64,000 bases of DNA from Bradyrhizobium sp. CCBAU 53340 (GCF_015291645.1 NZ_CP030055.1:682001-746000), one strand, 5' to 3'; positions 9,529 to 17,776 are shown, numbered from the stretch's first letter. Numbers and translations are program-made. Notes: generated by a model not told the origin, from the letters alone.

Positions 9529-9795
9529 ATGACCATCCGGTCGCGGCGGGAAACCGTCACGTTCAGGCATCCGTTCCGCATCCACGGCATCGAGCGCATG
9601 CTGCCGGCGGGCGCCTATCAGGTGATCGCCGACGAGGAGACGATCGACGCCGAGACCTTCTCGGCCTGGCGCCGTGTCGGCACGTCGATCATCGTGCCCG
9701 TGGAAGGTGTGCTCGGCTCGGTGGAGATGTTGTCGATCCGCGCGATCGATCTTGCGGACGCGATGGCGTCCGACGCTGGAATCGCCAATGACTGA
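9529..9795 (+). CDS. Conserved-looking hypothetical protein, 88 aa
   Basis: Begins MTIRSRRETVTFRHPFRIHGIERMLPAGAYQVIADEETI. The FRHPFRIHGIERMLPAGAY block followed by a DEE stretch looks like a compact beta-rich domain. The start at 9529 was preferred over an in-frame start at 9436 because the extra residues are Arg/Ala-rich and unlike a protein. It overlaps the next gene by eight bases (ATG inside GCCAATGACTGA), so the two are translationally coupled. Function unknown. Confidence 0.6.
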   Translation: MTIRSRRETVTFRHPFRIHGIERMLPAGAYQVIADEETIDAETFSAWRRVGTSIIVPVEGVLGSVEMLSIRAIDLADAMASDAGIAND

Positions 9796-10084
9796 CCAGC
9801 CCGTCGATCTCGACAAGCATCGCGGCATGGCCGCGCAGAAGGCCACCGATTTGCGCCGCACGCTGGCCGAGGTCGAGAACCATGTCCGTGAGCTGCGCGA
9901 GCGCGAGGCCGATCTCGAACACCGCATGATGACGGTGCCATCAGCCTCCTGGCTGGAGGCCGCGGTGAAGGCGCGCTACCTCCTCAACCTCTACGCCGCA
10001 AGCCTGCCTGCCGAGGACACCCGCCACCGCGCCCTGGTCACCGCGCTGCTCGACGATTTCGCGAGACTGGGCGGGGATAGCTGA
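9788..10084 (+). CDS. Hypothetical coiled-coil protein, 98 aa
   Basis: Residues about 16-48 (AAQKATDLRRTLAEVENHVRELREREADLE) form a heptad-like helix, followed by SWLEAAVKARYLLNLYAAS and a second helix, HRALVTALLDDFARLG. It is cytoplasmic by composition, with no signal and no membrane segment. Coupled to the preceding gene by overlap, so the two probably act together. I recognise no family. Confidence 0.6.
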   Translation: MTDQPVDLDKHRGMAAQKATDLRRTLAEVENHVRELREREADLEHRMMTVPSASWLEAAVKARYLLNLYAASLPAEDTRHRALVTALLDDFARLGGDS

Positions 10085-10138
10085 GCGATGGCGCGCGGGC
10101 GCATCCCGCGGTGCTCCGAGCGCGGAAAGCAGGTGCAC

Positions 10139-10190
10139 CCGAAAACAGGTGCGTGCATTTGAGAACAGGTGCGCGAATTGAAAACAGGTG
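10139..10190. repeat. Short tandem repeat with AAACAGGTG core
   Basis: Four imperfect units of about 17 bases: GAAAACAGGTGCGTGCA, GAGAACAGGTGCGCGAA, TGAAAACAGGTG, with an earlier AGCAGGTGCACCC at about 10128. It lies immediately before the family A repeat. Nothing indicates coding. Confidence 0.55.
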
Positions 10191-10338
10191 TCGTCCTGGC
10201 GAACGCCAGGACCCATAGCCACCGAGCTGAGTTGTTGTGGGTGCCAGTAGCCATAGCGTGCTTGAACAATAGTCGACCGGGGTAATCGCGACGAGCGCAG
10301 GGCGCTCGCGCGGAGGTCCTGGCGTTCGCCAGGACGAC
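10190..10338. repeat. Intergenic palindromic repeat, family A
   Basis: Outer arms GTCGTCCTGGCGAACGCCAG and CTGGCGTTCGCCAGGACGAC are near-perfect complements. Fills half of the 300-base gap 10085-10384. Just before it, the phrase GAAAACAGGTGCG is tandemly repeated three to four times (10139-10188). No gene is seen in the gap. Confidence 0.75.
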
Positions 10339-10384
10339 GTCGCGCAATCATCGCGTCGCAAAGCAACCGTAACAGGAGTCCCCC

Positions 10385-10663
10385 ATGCCCCTCACCAGCG
10401 GCCGCTTCATCGGCCACGAACAGGACCGCGGCATCGTCCAGTTCTCGATGCAGGACGGGCCGAAGGAAATCCCCTGCGCGATCTCGACCTCCGCCATGGA
10501 CGATCTCGAACGCGGCCCGCAAACCCGCCCCGACCAGCGCGAAGCCCAGTTCACCCGCCTGCGCGACCGCATCGAAACCCGCGCCGCCAGCAAGTACCGC
10601 GCCTGCGAATTCGAAGGCACCCCGCCGGGCATCGTGCTGCGGAGCATTGATTTTCGGGGGTAG
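10385..10663 (+). CDS. DUF1488 family protein
   Basis: A 92-residue protein with the DUF1488-like pattern IVQFSMQDGPKEIPCAISTSAMDDLE (about residues 18-43), then a charged helix. ATG is preceded by AACAGGAGTC, a fair ribosome binding site. DUF1488 proteins are small cytoplasmic proteins of unknown role. It is the last backbone-like gene before the lower-GC island. A truncated DUF2235 copy starts just 12 bases downstream on the other strand. Confidence 0.7.
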   Translation: MPLTSGRFIGHEQDRGIVQFSMQDGPKEIPCAISTSAMDDLERGPQTRPDQREAQFTRLRDRIETRAASKYRACEFEGTPPGIVLRSIDFRG

Positions 10664-10675
10664 GGGGCGGGCCGC

Positions 10676-10951
10676 TTACGAGGCTGCGAATGCTTCGTGA
10701 TAAAGCCCGTAGCCGGTGGCGAGCCCCAGCACCAGCTTGATGTTGGCCTTCCACCTGTTCCAGGTCGACGGCTCCGTCACCGTGCCGACCCCGGTATCGC
10801 AGGACACCATCCGCCGTGGCTGCGTCTTCTCGGTTTTGCGCAAGGACCGATAGAGCTTCAGGACGTTGGAGATGTTCTCCGAAATCTCGTTGCCGGTGCC
10901 GTCACAGCAGACGACGAGGTTTTTTGGGGTGGGGTTGGCCGAGTGCTCCAC
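10676..10951 (-). pseudogene. 5'-truncated-gene copy of DUF2235 (first 83 codons only)
   Basis: The frame keeps the GTG start, the ribosome binding site and the family N-terminus (NLVVCCDGTGNEISEN), then runs to LGLATGYGL and ends after a short unrelated tail YHEAFAAS. The catalytic GFSRG part is absent, so hydrolase activity is excluded. Upstream sequence to about 10992 is also shared with the full gene at 7557-8885. If translated, it would give a 91-residue N-terminal peptide. Confidence 0.85.
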
Positions 10952-11220
10952 GGGATGCGCCTCCGGGTGATGCTACCGGGGCGAGTATAGCGGGAAATAG
11001 GCAGCAAGTAAGCGCTGCATGCGTTCGCGACCCACATAGCCTCGGCCTTAAATCGACATTTGAACAGTCGGATTCCGACAAACCTCTGCGTTGATTCCAA
11101 TGTCTGTCGCTGCCCCACAGAGTCTGATGCCGATGCATAGAGGCGGTGGACAATCGTAGATTGCAGTGGCATTAGCGGTGAGGATTGCTAATCAATTTAC
11201 GTGAGCAAGGAGGCTGTGGG

Positions 11221-12621
11221 ATGGCGATAACATCCGTTTCAGCAGAAAATATTTCTAAGGCGATGGATCGTTTCGACGGAGAACTCCGGGCTACTCCGGT
11301 TTGGGCGGGCTGGGAGACTAATCAGGCGCACAGATATGGTATAGAGCACGACGGTAAGCTCTACCCAGTTAAGCAGATCATTTCGATGGCTACCGGGACC
11401 CCTTCGGCAAACTTCGGCGGTGGGACCGAGGCTAACAATTACTTGCAGACCCGCGGCTTCAAGGTTGTTCCGCTTCGGGGGGCGGACGCGTCGGGAGTAT
11501 TTCTTCTCAACGGTGAGGATTCGCTTCTTCCATTGCTGCCTGCCTCTTTTGCTAAGGAAGACGACTTCCAGCGACTGCTGTCCAAATTTCCGCAGCTTCT
11601 TGTCGGTGACCAAGTTGACCCACAGAACCCGCGCCGATGGATCTTGGTGGGAAGGGAGCTCTCAATTTCCACTGGTGAGGCTGGAGCTTCGCTCTGGTCG
11701 ATCGATCACGTATTTCTAGACCAGGATGGCATCCCCACTCTAGTAGAGCTTAAACGGCAAAGTGATAGCCGAATTAGGCGTGAAGTCGTGGGACAGATGT
11801 TGGACTATGCAGCGAGCTGCGTCACATACTGGTCCGTCGATACACTCTGGTCAGCACTTGATAGGACCCGCAAAGAAGCTGGACAAACCGTGGAGGCTGC
11901 GCTCAACGAACTGCTAGGACCGGAAGGCGACGCCGACGAGTTCTGGCAACGAGTGAAAACGAACCTCCAAGCGAAACGTATCCGGCTGTTGTTTGTGGCC
12001 GATTTTATTCCCTTCGAACTCAGGCGAATCGTCGAGTTCCTGAATGAGCAGATGGATGCGGTTGAGGTATTGGCGATCGAACTTAGGCAGTTCGAAAGTG
12101 ATGAACTCAAGGTGTTAGTACCGCGGGTGTACGGTCAAACCCAAGAGACCGCGACCAAGCGAGGCAGCATCGGTCCACGCTGGGATGAGGGCCGCCTGTT
12201 TGACAAGCTCGAGGCGACCGTCGGCGCTAAAGAAATGCAGATTGCAAAGCAAATCTACGAGTGGATGCGAAAGGGTGGGACACGAAACATTATCTTCGGT
12301 ACCGGTAAAGAGAATGGCTCCGTCTATCCCTCCTTCAAGCCTGGCGGAGTGACCATCAATCCTGTGTACCTTTCGTCTGACGGCAAGGTCTACATTCAGT
12401 TTGGCTCATTAGAGAATAAGCCCGTCTTCGGGCCGATTGAAAAACGTCGGGAGTTGATGCGACGTCTGAATGAAATCGAGAACGTTCGCCTAACTGACGC
12501 CGATTTGACGAAATATCCGAATGTTCCCCTTAGTATTATCGGAGATGATCCGCTCGGCTCGACGAAGATCATCGCTGCGCTTACCTGGATGGAAGAACAG
12601 GTTCAACAATTTTCGGGCTGA
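11221..12621 (+). CDS. Probable PD-(D/E)XK nuclease with McrA-type N-terminal head domain
   Basis: A 466-residue protein. Residues about 5-86 (YGIEHDGKLYPVKQIISMATG ... NNYLQTRGFKVVPL) resemble the N-terminal head domain found in ScoMcrA-like and other modification-dependent restriction proteins. Residues about 115-205 look like a PD-(D/E)XK fold: DFQRLLSKFPQLL, then SIDHVFLD (Asp162), VELKR (Glu176, Lys178) and GQMLDYAA (Gln192), in the style of DUF91/NucS endonucleases. The C-terminal 200 residues are unassigned. ATG at 11221 has AAGGAGG eight bases upstream; a TTG at 11185 is less likely. Base composition is clearly less GC-rich than the flanks, suggesting transfer. Role in phage or foreign-DNA defence is inferred from fold and neighbours. 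Confidence 0.7.
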   Translation: MAITSVSAENISKAMDRFDGELRATPVWAGWETNQAHRYGIEHDGKLYPVKQIISMATGTPSANFGGGTEANNYLQTRGFKVVPLRGADASGVFLLNGEDSLLPLLPASFAKEDDFQRLLSKFPQLLVGDQVDPQNPRRWILVGRELSISTGEAGASLWSIDHVFLDQDGIPTLVELKRQSDSRIRREVVGQMLDYAASCVTYWSVDTLWSALDRTRKEAGQTVEAALNELLGPEGDADEFWQRVKTNLQAKRIRLLFVADFIPFELRRIVEFLNEQMDAVEVLAIELRQFESDELKVLVPRVYGQTQETATKRGSIGPRWDEGRLFDKLEATVGAKEMQIAKQIYEWMRKGGTRNIIFGTGKENGSVYPSFKPGGVTINPVYLSSDGKVYIQFGSLENKPVFGPIEKRRELMRRLNEIENVRLTDADLTKYPNVPLSIIGDDPLGSTKIIAALTWMEEQVQQFSG

Positions 12622-12649
12622 ATGCGGAGCTGACGACGACTCCGACACC

Positions 12650-12922
12650 TCAAGGCATCGCGTGGCTAGGCTTTGAACTCGTAGCCGGTGGCGAGCCCAG
12701 CACCAGCTTGATGTTGGCTTTCCACCTGTTCCAGGTCGATAGCTCCGTCACGGTGCCGACCCCGGGATCGTAAAACACCATCTGCCGCGGCTGCGTCTTC
12801 TCGGTCTTGCGCAGGCAGCGATAGAGCTTCAGGACGTTGGAGATGTTCTCCGAAATCTCGTTGCCGGTGCCGTCACAGCAGATGACGAGGTTTTTAGGGT
12901 CGCGGTTGGCCGAGTGCTCCAC
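12650..12922 (-). pseudogene. Second 5' copy of DUF2235, frameshifted at its end
   Basis: Same module as at 10676: intact GTG start, ribosome binding site and N-terminal DUF2235 residues to IKLVLG. One base is missing in the run that encodes LATGYG (GCGAGCCCAGC here against GCGAGCCCCAGC in the others), which shifts the frame to SPPATSSKPSHAMP. It has 90 codons and lacks the catalytic part. It begins 28 bases after the nuclease gene, on the opposite strand. Confidence 0.85.
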
Positions 12923-13099
12923 GGGATGCGCCTCCGGGTGATGCTACCGAGGCGAGTATAGCGGAAAATGGTCCTCAAGTGAGCCAAAATAGCTCTCGTC
13001 GAACGTGACGGTGCGGTTGGTATTGTCTTTCACGCTAAATCTCTTGCATGATAGCTTGCGACTTCAAAGCTAATCATCTCGCACTTTAAGAGCCGACCG

Positions 13100-13627
13100 A
13101 TGAATGAGCTGTCTCCAGAAGCAAGCAAATTCATTACGAAGCTGTACGACGCGCGAGGTGCAACGCTATTAGCGTTTGCCCAGGTCGAATGGTTTTTAGC
13201 CAAGCTGATAGTCGAGGCTGCCAGTTTCGAGCAATATCAAGCCTTGGATCTGTCTTTCTCGCACGACGCTGGCAAGCGAGCGGAGAGGTTGAAAACGATC
13301 TTGAATGTCGATGGTCCTTTTAGCCCCTACGCAGATGAGCTACGAACGGAGATCGGCCAAGTCATGAGCTATGAGGAGCTACGCAACTTCTCAGCTCATG
13401 GGATGCTTATTCGGCCTGATCCGAATGACACGTCGCTATCATCCCCAATTCATCTTCGTATGTTCCAAATGTTCAAAGGTGGTCAGTTAGTCGAACTAAA
13501 GAAAGATACGACTCTCAAGGCATACACGGACGACCAAGAGGCCTTAGCTGCCGCCGCCAATAGATTCATGACGACCGTCAAGGCAATCTGGAAAGACTTG
13601 AATTTAAAGGAGTTGGAGGCAAGTTAG
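13100..13627 (+). CDS. HEPN-like protein, candidate RNase, orphan
   Basis: A 175-residue, mainly helical protein. The segment YEELRNFSAHG (Arg95 to His100) matches the R-x4-H active-site motif of HEPN ribonucleases, including the polar residue after Arg. It also has an earlier helix with AQVEWFLAKLIVEA, where a conserved acidic residue is usual in HEPN domains. No nucleotidyltransferase (MNT) antitoxin is next to it. Composition is lower in GC than the backbone. It is convergent with hamB (64 bases apart). HEPN assignment is by motif only; a structural comparison could overturn it. Confidence 0.55.
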   Translation: MNELSPEASKFITKLYDARGATLLAFAQVEWFLAKLIVEAASFEQYQALDLSFSHDAGKRAERLKTILNVDGPFSPYADELRTEIGQVMSYEELRNFSAHGMLIRPDPNDTSLSSPIHLRMFQMFKGGQLVELKKDTTLKAYTDDQEALAAAANRFMTTVKAIWKDLNLKELEAS

Positions 13628-13691
13628 GCCGTCCGCCGGAGTATTCATCTTGGCAGAGATCACTCATCTCACAATCGTCGACTCGAAGTGA

Positions 13692-16334
13692 TTACGAAGC
13701 CATAGTCTCTGCGGCACCCGTATCATCAGGGTCCTTGCCGAGTATTTTCCGCCGGACCTCGGCGACAATGATTTTCGGAATGTCCATTCCGTCGAATTGA
13801 TCATTATGCTCTTCGATCCATTTTCTTGCTTGATCTCGATCGAGATTATCCAAAGCGATCTTTTCATGAATCTCTACGGCAGCCATCCGAGAAAGCCCAA
13901 GTTCTATCAATGATACGAGAGTCTCAGTAGAAACCCCGAATTCCAAGGCGAGGCCTACGTCCATTTCATTTGAAATCAAATCGCTTCGCCCGATTTCGTG
14001 CAAGTGAAGCTTCAGCACCTCCATGTATGCGGAGATATATTTGGGCGCTCTAAATCGAGCGGTCTGCTCGATCAGCTCCATAGTATTTCGAATTAGTTTA
14101 GGCAGTTGAAATGGCCGTTTATGCCTCTGGTGATAAGCTATTCGTGCTCTGATGATAGCCGAGAGGGAATAACCCTTGAGCCACTCAAGTACGACGAGGG
14201 CGTGTAGCGGAACTAGAGTCGGGGGCTGAAAAGCGGGATATAGATGATCGTTGATGATCCCCATAATCTTGGTCATTCGGTCGTAAGAATCTTTGCTCTC
14301 GGGCGGCGCAGGCAGAAGGTCCTCCACGTCATGTGAGGAGGATCTGAAATAGTTCAGTAATTTCTGCATCCCAACAGAGGAGACGCCCGAATGACGGCCC
14401 GCTATCGTTGCAGAAAGGGACAAATTTGAAGCGAGATGAGCGAGCAGGCTATCAACAACAGCTATAAACGCTTGATCGTGACGCTTTGTGAACGGGGCGC
14501 CTAGAATGGACCCTTCTCGAAGGCGCAGCGCAAGCAGATAAGCACAGACCTGTTCGAGTTGAGAAAATTCGCTCAGATCGCTCGCGCTCCGATCCCATCG
14601 TGAGCTGATAAAGTCCAAGAGTTGCTGACCCGAGCGAAATACGTTGTCCGTTTCGCGTTCAATTGGATATCGCCGGCGCTCTGGGACGCCGTCGGGCCAA
14701 GCGATGAGGTCGTCGGGATCGACGCAAACTATGTTTCCCTGAAACTCGTTTCCCCAGCGCCCTGCTCTTCCTGCTAGGTTCCAAAAATCGTGCGCCTCCA
14801 TCGGCTTCCCTACACCCTTGCGTGGTCCACGAACGACAATGGTTCGACACGATAGATTGACGCCTTCGATCAGGGTGGACGTGCAAACGAGAAATCGTAT
14901 CTTTCCTTTGCGAAATAGTCTTTCGATCTCTTCGCGGAGCAAGGACGGCATATTGCCATAGTGAAACGCGACGCCCTTCCGCGCCAGAGGAGCGAGTTGG
15001 TACGATTCATGAACCCCGCGTCGTGCCAGGTCGGCTAAGGCGAGCAATTCTGAATCGTTCTCGTTTGGCGGCCCGTCAATCAATTGGCTTAATAAAAGGG
15101 CGATTTCTTCGGCCTCAGCTGCTCCATTTGCGTAAACGAGCGTGCCCCCTTTCGAGCCGATGGAGGCTGCAATCAGCGCAAGCTTCTTTCGAAGGGATGT
15201 AGGGCGGGCTTGTAATGTGATTGAGCCAATTTGGAGATGCGCATCCTTCGATTGCCGCAGTTCGAGAGACCATTCCGTAGTTCTTCTTGGGCGCTGCGTC
15301 GCCAAAATTACGTTCTGAAGAACAGTTGGAACGTCACTGTCGACGGCTTCTTTTTTTGTACTGGCCGGCGCGTCTTCGAGTAGAGCCTCTGGATTTTGTG
15401 TAGCTGGACTAATAAATACTATCTTGATGTTGGCGTTGCTTCGGCTGGCACGCTCTAGCGCATCTTGCAACACGACGCCGCGCAAGCGGTCGCCTACTTT
15501 ATGTGCTTCATCTGCTACGAGGAGATCTATTCTTACGTCGTCATTGAGGGCGTTTGCTAAGAGATGTAGTCGCTCTTGAGTTAGAACATAGATGAGTTTC
15601 TTGCTGGCTTTCGCCGCGTCGGCGTACTTGGTAGCGAGAGGGAGTGAGGTAACATCGACGTCACCAATGGACATGCGCTTGATCAACAAGTTCAGATTGT
15701 CATCGATCTCGCTGACCAGCGCGCGTGTGGGTGCTAGATAGACCGCGACGCTGGCGCCTCCGGTCTTCATCTCGTCAATGAGCCATTGCAGGACTAGGAA
15801 TGTTTTTCCTGATGCTGTCGGAGCAGAAACAGATACCCAGCTCTGCGGGGTGCGCGCCCGATTCCAAAAATTCTGCTGGAAGGGATTGACTTGGAGCCAT
15901 TCCCCCGAGTGTTCAATCAAAATGGAGTTGTTAAGTTCTCGAGTAAAAGCCTCAAGCCTGGCCGAAGCACCAAGTCGCCCATTTAGATCGGGCTCCACGA
16001 GGTGCCGTTGAAGTGCGAGTCTTGCGGCTTGGTAGTTTGATAACTTTTGGAGAAGGATGACACCGGCATCATGCACTTCCGTTGTGTTTGGTAGGCTCAC
16101 CGCGGCGGTAGCAATTCTGAGAGCTGCCTCAATGAATGTCCTGTCTGCGGATCGAGCGAGTAAGCTTCCAGCCAGGAGAAGGCGCTCCCAATCCAGATGC
16201 TCCAGTCTAGCCGACAGGCCGACCTCTGGCGGCAATCCGGTTAACTCGGATGCAACTGTAGCTTTTGTTACAATTTCCAAATCCTCTCGGATCGCTTCCG
16301 ACAGGAGCCACTGTTGCAGCTCGGGCGGCTTCAT
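13692..16334 (-). CDS. hamB: Hachiman defence helicase HamB
   Basis: An 880-residue superfamily 2 helicase. Visible motifs: Walker A APTASGKT (171-178), Ia-like YLAPTRALVSEID (199-211), DEAH box VADEAHKVGDR (273-283), motif III ISPAT (308-312), then FLVCTSTLIEGVNLSCRTIVVRG, and motif VI AGRAGRWGNE. In Hachiman the helicase senses damaged or phage DNA and controls the HamA nuclease. It begins with the ATG of TAATG at the hamA stop, so the genes are translationally coupled, in the order hamA-hamB normal for the system. Similar to DEAD/DEAH repair helicases, but the coupled DUF1837 gene decides the call. Composition is less GC-rich than the flanks. Confidence 0.87.
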   Translation of the reverse strand: MKPPELQQWLLSEAIREDLEIVTKATVASELTGLPPEVGLSARLEHLDWERLLLAGSLLARSADRTFIEAALRIATAAVSLPNTTEVHDAGVILLQKLSNYQAARLALQRHLVEPDLNGRLGASARLEAFTRELNNSILIEHSGEWLQVNPFQQNFWNRARTPQSWVSVSAPTASGKTFLVLQWLIDEMKTGGASVAVYLAPTRALVSEIDDNLNLLIKRMSIGDVDVTSLPLATKYADAAKASKKLIYVLTQERLHLLANALNDDVRIDLLVADEAHKVGDRLRGVVLQDALERASRSNANIKIVFISPATQNPEALLEDAPASTKKEAVDSDVPTVLQNVILATQRPRRTTEWSLELRQSKDAHLQIGSITLQARPTSLRKKLALIAASIGSKGGTLVYANGAAEAEEIALLLSQLIDGPPNENDSELLALADLARRGVHESYQLAPLARKGVAFHYGNMPSLLREEIERLFRKGKIRFLVCTSTLIEGVNLSCRTIVVRGPRKGVGKPMEAHDFWNLAGRAGRWGNEFQGNIVCVDPDDLIAWPDGVPERRRYPIERETDNVFRSGQQLLDFISSRWDRSASDLSEFSQLEQVCAYLLALRLREGSILGAPFTKRHDQAFIAVVDSLLAHLASNLSLSATIAGRHSGVSSVGMQKLLNYFRSSSHDVEDLLPAPPESKDSYDRMTKIMGIINDHLYPAFQPPTLVPLHALVVLEWLKGYSLSAIIRARIAYHQRHKRPFQLPKLIRNTMELIEQTARFRAPKYISAYMEVLKLHLHEIGRSDLISNEMDVGLALEFGVSTETLVSLIELGLSRMAAVEIHEKIALDNLDRDQARKWIEEHNDQFDGMDIPKIIVAEVRRKILGKDPDDTGAAETMAS

Positions 16335-17209
16335 TACTTCTTACCCAATGCACTAAGGAAGGCATCTCTGAAGGCGGAGGCAGACGGCATAGGCACGCAG
16401 AGAAACTCAATCTCAAAGTTTGCGAGCTTCTCCTTGGAAATTCGATTTCCGATTTGCTTGCTCCATTTTGTGAGAGCTGCTTTGGCGGACGCGGCAATCT
16501 CATCCGCGGCAACGGCGGTATCTTCGTTTGGATAGAAGTCGGCGTCGAAGCCCACCAACGCGACTCCGCAATACTGAACGCGGTTCGAGAGGGGGGATGT
16601 TTTGTCGAAGTACCGACGAAATGCTCGGGTCAAAGCCTCGTCGTTGAGGTCCGCTTTATCGCTTAGAAGTAGGAGGTCGCGCTCGCGCCCAGCATGTTCT
16701 ACGTCAGGCTCCAAGAGAAATGGAGACAAGCTGTTGAGGCAGTCTCTTATGGCTTCGGAGGCGTCGCCATAAATTTTGGACTCGCCCCAATATAGCTTGA
16801 TCACGCCCTCGGGCGTTACACGAGCGTAAACTCCGTCGGCGCCGTGATAGTGCATAGAAGTATCTGTCTTAAGATCCATCTTGCACAGTACTTGGGGCAT
16901 CTTGAGGAAGCGTTCAGACAGCAGATAGAGCAGCATCTCGCCGCCTTCCCCTGTTTGTGCGAGATGAGTAAATAGGTTGAGCGCCTCGTGATAGAGATGG
17001 ATTACGGCTCCTGACGAATGGTACTTGGAATCGCGCGCTCGGGCGGCTTGCATCTTATTTTTGGGAATGGCGTAATCGGCGAGCATCGCCCGCATGAATT
17101 CTGCCAGCCTCCCAATCTTAATTCGGCCATTGGCGTCCACCGTGAGGCAATGGCAGTGCAATTTGACTTTGCAGTCTTGAAGCGTGACGTCTCGCTCAAC
17201 GAGGCGCAA
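16334..17209 (-). CDS. hamA: Hachiman defence effector HamA (DUF1837)
   Basis: A 291-residue DUF1837 protein, the nuclease-like effector of the Hachiman antiphage system. The sequence GADGVYARVTPEGVIKLYWGESK carries Asp125 and the Glu143-x-Lys145 pair expected of a PD-(D/E)XK active site; EMLLYLLSERFLKMPQVLCKMDLKT precedes it. The only usable in-frame start is TTG at 17209, a weak choice without a clear ribosome binding site. The frame stays open upstream to a stop at about 17307. An ATG at 17315 would join this frame if one base of the C6 run at 17286-17291 were absent, so the true N-terminus is uncertain. The stop overlaps hamB. Confidence 0.85.
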   Translation of the reverse strand: MRLVERDVTLQDCKVKLHCHCLTVDANGRIKIGRLAEFMRAMLADYAIPKNKMQAARARDSKYHSSGAVIHLYHEALNLFTHLAQTGEGGEMLLYLLSERFLKMPQVLCKMDLKTDTSMHYHGADGVYARVTPEGVIKLYWGESKIYGDASEAIRDCLNSLSPFLLEPDVEHAGRERDLLLLSDKADLNDEALTRAFRRYFDKTSPLSNRVQYCGVALVGFDADFYPNEDTAVAADEIAASAKAALTKWSKQIGNRISKEKLANFEIEFLCVPMPSASAFRDAFLSALGKK

Positions 17210-17298
17210 ATGAACGTCTAATTCGTCCGGATCACCGGCGAGAATTTCCTGCAGTAGTTCCGGTGTAAGGTCGGTCAGCCGTTCGCCCCCCAGCGAAT

Positions 17299-17347
17299 AT
17301 GTTTGTCACAAACATAGCGGAACGGAATGCGAGCGGACAACTGTTAT
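17299..17347 (-). promoter_or_regulatory. Predicted hamA promoter with overlapping operator-like palindrome
   Basis: On the minus strand, TTGTCC and TATGTT separated by 18 bases look like -35 and -10 boxes. A perfect 8-1-8 inverted repeat ATGTTTGTCACAAACAT at 17299-17315 covers the -10 and probable transcription start, where a repressor would block transcription. No regulator gene is adjacent. Prediction by eye only. Confidence 0.45.
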
Positions 17348-17368
17348 GCAACTACCAATAGGTCTAAC

Positions 17369-17397
17369 AAAAACGGCCGGATCTTTCGATCCGGCCG
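17369..17397 (-). terminator. Rho-independent terminator of rpmB
   Basis: Stem CGGCCGGATC / GATCCGGCCG with a four-base loop, followed on the minus strand by TTTTTGTT. It lies about 70 bases after the rpmB stop and separates rpmB from the hamA promoter, marking the backbone edge of the island. Confidence 0.85.
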
Positions 17398-17467
17398 CAA
17401 CGCAAAACGCTACTGGCTAAGCCTACGCCACGCGACGCAACTTAGCCCCCGCCCAACTCAAAAAATC

Positions 17468-17776
17468 TTAGCTGGCCTTCTTGGCCGGCGCGGTGTCGCC
17501 GACCTTCTTCTCGATGGCGCGCTTCAGCTCGACGACGCGGGGCGACAGGGTGTCGGCCTTGGCCTTGAGCAGATAGGCATCGAGGCCGCCATTGTGGTCG
17601 ACGCTCTTCACCGCGTTGGTGGAGACGCGCAGGCGCACGTTGCGGCCCAGCGCTTCCGAGATGAAGGTCACGTTGACCAGGTTCGGCAGGAAGCGGCGCT
17701 TGGTCTTGATGTTGGAGTGGCTGACCTTGTGGCCGACGAGGGGGCCCTTGGCCGTCAGTTCGCAGCGGCGAGACAT
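17468..17776 (-). CDS. rpmB: 50S ribosomal protein L28
   Basis: A 102-residue large-subunit ribosomal protein. The start [22 protein letters not shown] and LPNLVNVTF are typical of alphaproteobacterial L28, and it ends with the Ala/Lys tail AKKAS. It is transcribed alone, with its own terminator at 17369-17397. It marks return to backbone composition after the defence island. Confidence 0.97.
   Translation of the reverse strand: MSRRCELTAKGPLVGHKVSHSNIKTKRRFLPNLVNVTFISEALGRNVRLRVSTNAVKSVDHNGGLDAYLLKAKADTLSPRVVELKRAIEKKVGDTAPAKKAS

Noticed and set aside
10139..10190. Short AAACAGGTG tandem array as a CRISPR
   Set aside because: Units are too short, imperfect and lack spacers; no cas genes are in the window.
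17281..17320. hamA as a clear pseudogene because of the missing ATG
   Set aside because: The rest of the frame is intact with its active-site residues and coupling to hamB; a TTG start is possible, so decay is not shown.
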